Origin: Bacteroidales bacterium
GTDB taxonomy: Bacteria > Bacteroidota > Bacteroidia > Bacteroidales > DTU049
NCBI GenBank assembly: GCA_018056215.1
Contig: JAGPGB010000012.1
Location: forward strand, 1,546 to 13,730
Direction: 5' to 3'
Length of the DNA: 12,185 nucleotides
The notes beneath the pieces are model-generated. The model was not told where the DNA came from, ran no database searches, and saw only the letters and a list, made by a program, of their open reading frames with translations. Made by a program: the position numbers and the translations under genes. Shown here piece after piece: positions 6,386-12,185 of the stretch; the stretch's first letter is position 1, and the number at the start of each line of letters is the position of its first letter.

Positions 6386-6403
6386 TTGTTAATTAAATAA
6401 CAA
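6386..6403 (-). promoter_or_regulatory. Putative Rex-type operator upstream of the regulatory unit
   Basis: On the plus strand the site reads TTGTTAA-TTAA-ATAACAA, which matches TTGTTAA-N4-TTAACAA at 13 of 14 fixed positions. It lies eight bases upstream of the TAATTTTG box, the same geometry as at the hydBA promoter. A weaker dyad (ATGTTAA-TAAA-ATAACTA, 6403-6420) overlaps it by one base. It lies within the 55-base block shared with 2421-2475. The identification as Rex rests on consensus match and context only. Confidence 0.55.
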
Positions 6404-6515
6404 TGTTAATAAAATAACTATGGTAAAATTTTCAATTTTTTCATTGATATTTATCATATCTTTTATTGATATTAATTTTCTATTGACACCAACTTTATCT
6501 TGATTTAATTATTAA

Positions 6516-7568
6516 TTACTCTATAATGAAATAGCTAATTGGTTGAAAAAATGAACCTACCACATAATATTGACAAGTAACTAACCCAAATTCTTTATTA
6601 TATCCATGTAGCATATCTCTATCTTCATAATTTATTCTACCGAAAGAATCCTCCATACCATCTGGATAGTAAATTTTGTAGAAAGTCATCTCTTGTATTT
6701 CATCTTCTACACTAGTTAATCTAATATTGCAATATGGTTTCTGCTGTAGAATAGAATCTCTTTTAGGCTCATCGAGATATGATAGCATCTCTGAGAATCG
6801 CACATTTACAAACCCACTCATATAACTACGCACTTTAGATAAATCTGTATTTGGGATTTCTTCATTATTGTAATTTAATAAGTGTATATTTTCATTATCC
6901 TCTTTAATAAGAGTAAAAGAATTTTCTGGTTTATCATAATAAGTAACTTCGATTTTATGAATTTGAGGATAGTACATATTCATAAAAGTATGATCTCGCC
7001 AATCTTGCAATTTAGGAGAAAAGTAATTTTGCAGAAACCCCATCATTCCTGGTATGTACATAATATATGGATCTTTAGCTCCTTCCATTAAAAAGAAAGT
7101 ACCTATTTTGTCTTGTGGATTATCGCCTACATAAAAAGTACGTATTTTTCGCTCTTTAGGAAACAACCATAGCGATCCTATACGTGCCCATGGTACACGT
7201 GCATAAATTTCTACTTTAGTACCAAAGCTAGACATACGTTTCAGCACATTATCTCTCTGAGCTATAGGGACTGGACTTTTTAATGTGATATAATACATAG
7301 TTCGCATGAATTCATTTATCATGTTATTATTTGCTTTAAAAGTATCATTTACTAGCCAGCCTTTTTCCGTTCTACTCAGCACTACAGAATTCCCCATTTT
7401 GTCAGCTAAGAAAATTTTTGTTATAGCACTCGTATCTGTAATGTTAAATGCAGTATCTTTGGGGTATAGCATAGGATCTGTACGATGCAAGATAAATAAC
7501 CCTACAACTACAATGACTATAATGGCGACGATGATTATTAATAATGTCTTTTTAGTCTTTGCTTTCAT
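6516..7568 (-). CDS. Membrane-anchored DUF4340 protein
   Basis: The product is 350 residues from the ATG at 7568 (MKAKTKKTLL). A TTG further upstream at 7592 would add eight residues but lies in the promoter -7 box, so it is rejected. A basic N-terminus followed by LLIIIVAIIVIVVVGLFIL is a single membrane anchor without a lipobox, with the rest predicted outside the cytoplasm. The body has the features of the Bacteroidota DUF4340 family: DTSAITKIFLADKMGNSVVL, a GWLVNDTF strand, KSPVPIAQRDNVLKRM, a YVGDNPQDKIGTFFL turn and DWRDHTFMN. The family has no established activity; members occur near gliding or ABC-transport genes in some Bacteroidota, but no such gene is seen here. It appears monocistronic, divergent from the small membrane protein and hflX, and its stop lies 195 bases before the start of the hydrogenase regulatory unit. 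Confidence 0.85.
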   Translation of the reverse strand: MKAKTKKTLLIIIVAIIVIVVVGLFILHRTDPMLYPKDTAFNITDTSAITKIFLADKMGNSVVLSRTEKGWLVNDTFKANNNMINEFMRTMYYITLKSPVPIAQRDNVLKRMSSFGTKVEIYARVPWARIGSLWLFPKERKIRTFYVGDNPQDKIGTFFLMEGAKDPYIMYIPGMMGFLQNYFSPKLQDWRDHTFMNMYYPQIHKIEVTYYDKPENSFTLIKEDNENIHLLNYNNEEIPNTDLSKVRSYMSGFVNVRFSEMLSYLDEPKRDSILQQKPYCNIRLTSVEDEIQEMTFYKIYYPDGMEDSFGRINYEDRDMLHGYNKEFGLVTCQYYVVGSFFQPISYFIIE

Positions 7569-7589
7569 AAAAAATATTTTGATTATTTG

Positions 7590-7597
7590 CAAAATTA
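7590..7597 (-). promoter_or_regulatory. Promoter -7 element of the DUF4340 gene
   Basis: The minus strand reads TAATTTTG, matching TAnnTTTG, 21 bases before the ATG at 7568. The TTG at its 3' end is what creates the spurious upstream start codon. No -33 element at proper spacing is visible. Confidence 0.5.
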
Positions 7598-7668
7598 AAA
7601 AATTAATTGCAAATATTCAGATGTGTGTTTGTGCGACGAAATGATTATAAAATTTCAATAATATTAAT

Positions 7669-7723
7669 TTGTAATGATCATTAGTCAATATTACAATAAA
7701 AATAATTGTAATAATTTTGTAAT
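7669..7723. repeat. Cluster of TTGTAAT repeats with a 12-base palindrome in a divergent promoter region
   Basis: TTGTAAT occurs at 7669-7675, 7706-7712 and 7717-7723, and inverted as ATTACAA at 7690-7696. The first and inverted copies flank the perfect palindrome TAATGATCATTA (7672-7683). The cluster overlaps the presumed plus-strand promoter of the small membrane protein. It could be an operator for a regulator controlling one or both divergent genes, but in such AT-rich DNA some of this may be chance. Confidence 0.35.
7712..7719 (+). promoter_or_regulatory. Candidate promoter -7 element for the membrane protein-hflX unit
   Basis: The plus strand reads TAATTTTG, a TAnnTTTG match ending nine bases before the ATG at 7729. 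If used, transcription would start within a few bases of the ATG, giving an almost leaderless message. No -33 TTTG at proper spacing is seen, so support is weak. Confidence 0.4.
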
Positions 7724-7728
7724 AAAAA

Positions 7729-8073
7729 ATGAAACCAGTAAAGTCATTTACTCCATTAGCATTATGGGTACTACGAATAATGATAATTTTATTAGTATAT
7801 TCTATTTCATTTCCTATAATTTTTCACATGAAACCAGCTTTTAATATAGCATTTATCTTTCATTTATTATTTTTGATTTCTGGGATTTTTCTCTTTATAG
7901 GAGGTTTTTTAAGGAAACACACGATAACATTGATTTCTAGTATAGCACTTGCGACATTGTCTTTTTACAAAATATTAGATATTTTTACATTAAATTTTTC
8001 ATATTTATGGTTGCTGTATGGCTTTAGCTTTGCTACTGCATTATTATTTTTAAGTGTTGGTAATAAAAAATAA
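7729..8073 (+). CDS. Small four-helix membrane protein of unknown function
   Basis: I do not recognise this 114-residue protein. It is almost entirely hydrophobic, with four likely membrane helices at about 10-32, 38-60, 65-84 and 91-110. Short polar ends (MKPVKSFTP and GNKK) and a positively charged turn (LRKHT, 61-65) separate them, which suggests that both ends and that turn face the cytoplasm. No cysteine, catalytic motif or lipobox is present. The coding case rests on the ATG start, the regular helix pattern, AT-biased codon use like its neighbours, and tight linkage: hflX begins eight bases after its stop. It is likely to be the first gene of a two-gene unit with hflX. Confidence 0.65.
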   Translation: MKPVKSFTPLALWVLRIMIILLVYSISFPIIFHMKPAFNIAFIFHLLFLISGIFLFIGGFLRKHTITLISSIALATLSFYKILDIFTLNFSYLWLLYGFSFATALLFLSVGNKK

Positions 8074-8081
8074 TAATAAAA

Positions 8082-9263
8082 TTGAAAACACAAAATATAT
8101 CATTAGTAAAAAATAAAGAGAGATGTATTCTCGTCGGAGTTTCATTGCCAGGACAATCTAAAGAAGAAACAGAAGAATATATAGAAGAGTTAGCTTTTTT
8201 AGCAAGATCAGCAAATGCTGATGTCGTCAAAGTATTTTATCAGAATCTAAACAAAATCGATGCGAGATATTTTGTGGGTAAAGGTAAAGCAGATGAAATA
8301 GCAGATTTTATTAAGACAAATGATATCGATACAGTAATTTTTGATGATGAGCTATCTCCATCACAAATCAGGAATTTAGAAAAAATATTTGATTGCAAAA
8401 TAATAGATAGAACAAATCTAATATTAGATATTTTTGCAGATCATGCTAAAACTGCAGTAGCAAAAGCACAAGTAGAATTAGCACAATATGAATATTTATT
8501 ACCGAGACTTACAAGGATGTGGACACATCTCTCTAAACAACGTGGTGGTATAGGTATGCGTGGGCCTGGTGAGGAAGAAATAGAAACTGATAGACGTATA
8601 ATAAGGGATAGAATAAATAAATTAAAAAAACAATTAGCTGAGATGGACACACAAAAACAAACTCAGCGAAAGCATAGGCAATCTATTGTGAGAGCTACTC
8701 TAATAGGCTATACTAATGTCGGTAAATCTACTATAATGAACATATTAAGTAAATCTGATGTTTTAGTACAAGACAAACTTTTTGCCACATTAGACACGAC
8801 AACTAGAAAAGTAATGATAAAGGATGTGAGTTTTTTACTTAGCGATACAGTGGGTTTCATAAGAAAATTACCAACGTTTTTGATAGAATCTTTCAAATCT
8901 ACTTTAGCAGAAGTAAATGAAGCCGATATTTTACTACATGTAGTAGATCTGTCATCTCCTCAATATGAGAAGCAAATGCAAGTGGTGTATCAAATATTAT
9001 CGGATATAAATGCTGCTGATAAAATTATAATTACTATATATAATAAAATGGATCTTTTCGAGCAAAAAATGCTATCAATAAATCCACAATTTGATTTGCA
9101 AGATTTTATTTCTCATTATAAAAGTTCATCAACACATAAATTATCAGTTTTTATCTCAGCAAGGCAAACTAAAGGAATCGATGAATTGAAAGAAATAATA
9201 TATAAAGAAGTTATAAAACTTCATGAAAAAAGATTTCCTGGTACAAAACCATTTTATTTATAA
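8082..9263 (+). CDS. hflX: Ribosome-associated GTPase HflX
   Basis: This 393-residue protein has the complete HflX layout. The N-terminal domain has the glycine-rich DARYFVGKGKADEIA (60-74) and FDDELSPSQIRNLE (87-100). The linker has LTRMWTHLSKQRGGIGMRGPGEEEIETDRR (143-172 region). A GTPase domain follows with G1 GYTNVGKST (209-217), the DTTTRK switch (238-243), G3 DTVGF (255-259), G4 NKMD (321-324) and G5 SAR (359-361). HflX binds the large ribosomal subunit and splits or rescues stalled ribosomes, notably under heat stress. The start is read as TTG at 8082. There is no in-frame ATG before residue 146 and a stop lies in frame at 8064-8066. TTG gives the expected N-terminal length, but no Shine-Dalgarno is evident, so the exact start is less certain than the gene. 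Confidence 0.95.
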   Translation: MKTQNISLVKNKERCILVGVSLPGQSKEETEEYIEELAFLARSANADVVKVFYQNLNKIDARYFVGKGKADEIADFIKTNDIDTVIFDDELSPSQIRNLEKIFDCKIIDRTNLILDIFADHAKTAVAKAQVELAQYEYLLPRLTRMWTHLSKQRGGIGMRGPGEEEIETDRRIIRDRINKLKKQLAEMDTQKQTQRKHRQSIVRATLIGYTNVGKSTIMNILSKSDVLVQDKLFATLDTTTRKVMIKDVSFLLSDTVGFIRKLPTFLIESFKSTLAEVNEADILLHVVDLSSPQYEKQMQVVYQILSDINAADKIIITIYNKMDLFEQKMLSINPQFDLQDFISHYKSSSTHKLSVFISARQTKGIDELKEIIYKEVIKLHEKRFPGTKPFYL

Positions 9264-9268
9264 AAAAG

Positions 9269-9300
9269 TAAAAATTATTATATGAATTAAATAATTTTTA
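9269..9300. terminator. Bidirectional all-A/T hairpin between convergent hflX and peptidase genes
   Basis: TAAAAATTATT (9269-9279) and AATAATTTTTA (9290-9300) form an 11-base-pair perfect stem around a 10-base loop. It covers the stop codon and last codons of the peptidase gene and begins six bases after the hflX stop. The 3' arm ends in a T run on the plus strand; on the minus strand the arm is followed by ACTTTTTT. The stem has no G-C pair, so it is weaker than a textbook terminator, but its placement in a 23-base convergent gap is apt. Confidence 0.5.
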
Positions 9301-11464
9301 GCTCATTAATAATATTTTGAGCATTCAGATATTTTTCTAAATAAAACAGTACAAATCTAATATCAGTGGCTATACACCTAGTATGTTCAGCATCAAATGT
9401 ATATTGAGAAGAGGTCGCTTCCCAATTAATATCAAACACTATACCTATTACTTCTCCATTAGCATTTATTACAGGTGCTCCAGAGCAGCCACCTATAACA
9501 TCAAGATCACTAATGAAACAAAGTGGTATTTTACCATTGACAGTATAAGTGCCAAAATCTTTATTATTATAAAGTTGTTTTAGTTTAGGATCAATGATAA
9601 ATTCTTGATCATTTGGATTTTCGCGAGCAATCATATCATCTAAAGTCGTATAATAGGGTAGAGGAGATCCACCAGTGGGAGTATAGTTAACTATTTTACC
9701 ATAAGTCAATCGCATTGTACTATTAGCATCAGGATAAAATTTATGAGAATCTTTTAACATTTCTCTAATACCTGACAAGAATTTTCTTTCTTCATTATTA
9801 AGATTTATAATTGTATTATCATAATCATTATAAATATCTTTATATTTAACATATAAAGATTTAGCTACCTTAAAGCCTAGATCATTTTCTAAATTGGATA
9901 ATTGAGGATTATTCAGAAAATCAAAAATTTTTGTCTTAGAAGAAAATATAGATTTATTATAAACCTCTTCAGCGAATAGTGAAAAAGTAGAATTTTTACT
10001 AATTTGCATAAAAATATCAGGATGATATTGTGGTAATAAATCATTATATATCATCTGGAAAAGAGAAATGAATAATTCTTTATCTACATAAGCATTGAAA
10101 CTTGGATAGAAATAATTAGAAATATAATATTTTAATTTTGTAGTTTGCTCTAAAATTGCATTATTTTTTTGTTCATCAGATAATTTATTATTTTTTAAAG
10201 TTAGATATAAGCTATCAAATTTCAAGATTAATGAAATCAGATCTGGTCCATTAAAAGCGGCTTCATTATAATAAATAATTGCTTTATTAAGCTGATTTGA
10301 TGAGGTAATGATATTTTGAATATTATTAAGTACATTTTGATATTTCAATTTTCTCTGAGGGTCCGTGTTGATCCATGAAGTGAACTCTTTTTCGAGATTA
10401 CGTTTAGTCTCCATTACTTTTAGTCTATTCATTACATCAATTTGACCCATAAAATATTTCCAATAGTTAGAAATGTGATTATATTTAGGAGTATACATCA
10501 GAGCGATTGTAGAATCTTTTTGCATATTTCTTTTTAAAATGCTAAGCTTGATATCTCTAATCCTAACAATTGTAGGATCTATAATGTCTAGCACTTGCTG
10601 CACACCATAAGAAGTCATAAATCTATCAGTATTACCTGGATAGCCAAGGCTCATAACGAAATCACCTTCTTCATAACCTTTATTACTTATAGGTAAATAA
10701 TACTTAGGAGTATAAGGAATATTTTTCTTCTTATTATAAGAAGCTGGTTTGCCATCTGGTCCCATATAAATTCGTAAAAAAGCAAAATCTCCATCATGTC
10801 TTGGCCAAGTCCAATTATCTGTATCTCCACCAAAAAATCCTACAGATAAAGGTGGCGCACATACTAACCTAACATCTTTGTACTCCTCATATAACATCAG
10901 AATATATTGAGACCCTTTATAAAAAGGCACAACAGACGCTACTAGTGAGGAACCTTTAGTTGCATTTTCAATAATAAATTCAATGTTTTCATTAATAATA
11001 GAATCTCTTACTAAAGCAGACATATCTTCAGTAACATTTTTTAATGCTTTATCAGTTACATCTTCGATTTTTAATAAAAATTTTACTCTTAAATTAGGAT
11101 TATATAACTCTTGTAACTTATCTGGAGCATAAAAACCATTTTTAACATAATCAGTATTGTACTTTATAGAATTATCAGTGATGTAATCTAAAACACAATG
11201 ATGATTAGTCATCATTAACCCTTGATTAGATACCATATAGCCACTACATTGGCCATCATTTATCATTACAATCGCATCTTTCATAGAACTTTTATTAATA
11301 GAGTAGATTTGTTCAGCAGTAATTTTGAGCCCTTTATTTTTCATATCAGTATAGTTTAGCTCATCAATTAAATTTAAAAGCCACATACCTTCATCTGCTT
11401 TTAAAATCTGAGGTACTAAAAATATGCTTAAGAGTAATAATTTTACAAATAATTTTATTTTCAT
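9287..11464 (-). CDS. S46-family serine dipeptidyl peptidase (DPP7/DPP11-like), secreted
   Basis: The product is 725 residues from the ATG at 11464. A TTG at 11491 would add nine residues but lies in the promoter -7 box. The N-terminus MKIKLFVKLLLLSIFLVPQILKADEG is a signal peptide, so the enzyme is periplasmic or outer-membrane facing. The catalytic triad is intact: His in TNHHC (H89), Asp in NWTWPRHDGDF (D226) and Ser in GGCSGAPV (S661). Length and the C-terminal NWEA...DIRFVLFYLEKY match the S46 family, which removes dipeptides from peptide N-termini and is prominent in amino-acid-fermenting Bacteroidota. Two oddities stand out. The nucleophile motif is GGCSGAP rather than the usual GGNSGSP. 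The residue that separates DPP7 (Gly) from DPP11 (Arg), 18 positions after the Ser, is Ile679. Which dipeptides it prefers therefore cannot be assigned. It converges with hflX. Confidence 0.92.
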   Translation of the reverse strand: MKIKLFVKLLLLSIFLVPQILKADEGMWLLNLIDELNYTDMKNKGLKITAEQIYSINKSSMKDAIVMINDGQCSGYMVSNQGLMMTNHHCVLDYITDNSIKYNTDYVKNGFYAPDKLQELYNPNLRVKFLLKIEDVTDKALKNVTEDMSALVRDSIINENIEFIIENATKGSSLVASVVPFYKGSQYILMLYEEYKDVRLVCAPPLSVGFFGGDTDNWTWPRHDGDFAFLRIYMGPDGKPASYNKKKNIPYTPKYYLPISNKGYEEGDFVMSLGYPGNTDRFMTSYGVQQVLDIIDPTIVRIRDIKLSILKRNMQKDSTIALMYTPKYNHISNYWKYFMGQIDVMNRLKVMETKRNLEKEFTSWINTDPQRKLKYQNVLNNIQNIITSSNQLNKAIIYYNEAAFNGPDLISLILKFDSLYLTLKNNKLSDEQKNNAILEQTTKLKYYISNYFYPSFNAYVDKELFISLFQMIYNDLLPQYHPDIFMQISKNSTFSLFAEEVYNKSIFSSKTKIFDFLNNPQLSNLENDLGFKVAKSLYVKYKDIYNDYDNTIINLNNEERKFLSGIREMLKDSHKFYPDANSTMRLTYGKIVNYTPTGGSPLPYYTTLDDMIARENPNDQEFIIDPKLKQLYNNKDFGTYTVNGKIPLCFISDLDVIGGCSGAPVINANGEVIGIVFDINWEATSSQYTFDAEHTRCIATDIRFVLFYLEKYLNAQNIINELKII

Positions 11465-11488
11465 AAAAAATATATTTAAAATTTTTTG

Positions 11489-11496
11489 CAAAGATA
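11489..11496 (-). promoter_or_regulatory. Promoter -7 element of the S46 peptidase gene
   Basis: The minus strand reads TATCTTTG, identical to the -7 box of the hydBA unit, 24 bases before the ATG at 11464. It contains the TTG that would otherwise be taken as a longer start. The upstream DNA is a featureless A/T run without a clear -33 TTTG. Confidence 0.6.
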
Positions 11497-11677
11497 ATAA
11501 AATTATAAATATATAAATATTTTAATTATTCGTCTTTGAATTTAAATAAAATACATAATAGATGTTGTAAAACAGAAAAATGTTCTAAAAATTATTCTGA
11601 AAATGAGGGTTGATAAAAAGGATAAGTAACATTTTTATGTTTTAGTTAAAATATTTTATTATTTAAATAAGATTTAT

Positions 11678-11685
11678 TAATTTTG
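11678..11685 (+). promoter_or_regulatory. Candidate promoter -7 element of the transposase
   Basis: The plus strand reads TAATTTTG, a TAnnTTTG match, 15 bases before the transposase ATG. No -33 TTTG is found at the usual distance. Confidence 0.4.
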
Positions 11686-11700
11686 TTAAAATTTTTAATT

Positions 11701-12185
11701 ATGCAAGAATTATTAGAAAACATTGATAAATACTTAGCTTTGCCAAAGGATCACAAACGTGATTTCTTGGATCAACTATATCAGTATCTCGTCAATAATA
11801 ATGCAACAGCAGTAGATTACCAAAAAGTAAAGATTCAATCTACCGCAGCCATCTGTCCGGACTGTAGAAGTGAAAATGTCATCAAAGTTGGTAAACGAAA
11901 TGGCAGACAAGTTTATAAATGTAAAAGCTGTGGTTATCAATTCCGTGAAACTGCACGCACCTTTGTCTATCGTATGCGAAAATATCCATTAATGCTCGAT
12001 TATATGAGATGTATGCTCGAGGGTAAAAGTCTACGAGTATGTGCTAATGAGGTTGGCATATGTCTAAAAACCAGCTTCGAATGGCGACACAAAATATTAG
12101 CTGCTATTAGAGCCTTAGAAGGTGGAATAAGCTTCTCTGGAATTGTCGAAGCTGACGAGCTGCTAATGAAATATTCAGAAAAAGG
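11701..12185 (+). CDS. IS1595-family transposase, N-terminal 161 codons (runs off the window)
   Basis: The frame opens with ATG at 11701 and has no stop before the window edge. The translation starts MQELLENIDKYLALPKDHKR. It has a zinc ribbon with CPDC (C52, C55) and CKSC (C74, C77), then a helical segment with YPLMLDYMRCMLEGKSLRVC typical of the helix-turn-helix region. GIVEADELLMKYSEKG follows, where D152 should be the first acid of the DDE catalytic triad. Zinc ribbon, then HTH, then VEADE is the arrangement of IS1595-family (ISXO2-like) transposases. The visible part is intact, with no frameshift. Its codons are richer in G and C than those of neighbouring genes (for example cgt, cgc, gag, ctc), consistent with recent arrival. 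The remaining D and E of the triad lie outside the window. Confidence 0.85.
   Translation, partial: MQELLENIDKYLALPKDHKRDFLDQLYQYLVNNNATAVDYQKVKIQSTAAICPDCRSENVIKVGKRNGRQVYKCKSCGYQFRETARTFVYRMRKYPLMLDYMRCMLEGKSLRVCANEVGICLKTSFEWRHKILAAIRALEGGISFSGIVEADELLMKYSEK

Larger units (their letters stand above)
11607..12185 (+). mobile_element. Left part of an IS1595-like insertion sequence
   Basis: The element is defined by the transposase at 11701. Its left boundary is placed tentatively at 11607, where GGGTTGATAAAAAGGATAAG (to 11626) followed by TAAC resembles the G-rich start and AAGTAA-type ending of IS1595-group terminal repeats. The right end is outside the window, so neither the inverted repeat nor a target duplication can be confirmed. 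Between 11497 and 11606 I see only A/T-rich DNA with no gene. Confidence 0.45.

Noticed and set aside
11497..11606. Possible small gene or RNA between the peptidase promoter and the IS end
   Set aside because: No start with a coding frame of useful length, no stable GC-containing stem and no recognisable motif was found.

Overview
The window is a very AT-rich stretch of what is most likely an anaerobic member of the Bacteroidota, probably Bacteroidales. Three things point there: repeated promoter -7 elements of the TAnnTTTG type that is characteristic of the phylum, a DUF4340 protein and an S46 dipeptidyl peptidase that are typical of it, and an [FeFe]-hydrogenase locus that implies fermentative life. 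The strong AT bias and an insertion sequence at the right edge would suit a host- or protist-associated lineage, but that is inference.

Bases 1-6421 hold a minus-strand hydrogenase locus in two transcription units. The upstream unit (6320 down to 2550) encodes six apparently regulatory proteins: a DRTGG-domain protein, a SpoIIAB/RsbW-like ATPase, a two-ferredoxin protein with a degenerate H-cluster domain (a sensor-like hydrogenase homologue), a second DRTGG protein, a PHP-domain phosphoesterase and a second GHKL-type ATPase. The downstream unit (2394 to beyond base 1) encodes a cysteine-free thioredoxin-fold ferredoxin-like protein, the NADH/FMN subunit HydB and the first 57 codons of the catalytic subunit HydA. 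The two units are headed by nearly the same 55-base block (47 of 55 bases identical). Each copy carries a TAnnTTTG box and an 18-base dyad close to the binding site of the NADH-sensing repressor Rex. A simple reading is one redox-controlled regulon in which NADH accumulation induces both a hydrogenase that disposes of reductant and a hydrogen/redox-sensing signalling module. No HydC (NuoE-like) gene is visible.

Bases 6516-9263 hold a divergent pair of units: a membrane-anchored DUF4340 protein on the minus strand, and a small four-helix membrane protein followed closely by the ribosome-associated GTPase HflX on the plus strand. The 160-base region between them contains a cluster of TTGTAAT repeats and a perfect palindrome. 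HflX converges on a secreted S46 serine dipeptidyl peptidase (11464 to 9287), with an all-A/T hairpin at the junction. The peptidase has an unusual residue at the main specificity position.

The right end (about 11607-12185) is the left part of an IS1595-like insertion sequence whose transposase runs off the window and has visibly higher GC than its surroundings. I saw no tRNA, rRNA, CRISPR array or riboswitch. No gene-free stretch exceeds 300 bases; the longest (11465-11700) holds the peptidase promoter and the presumed IS end.
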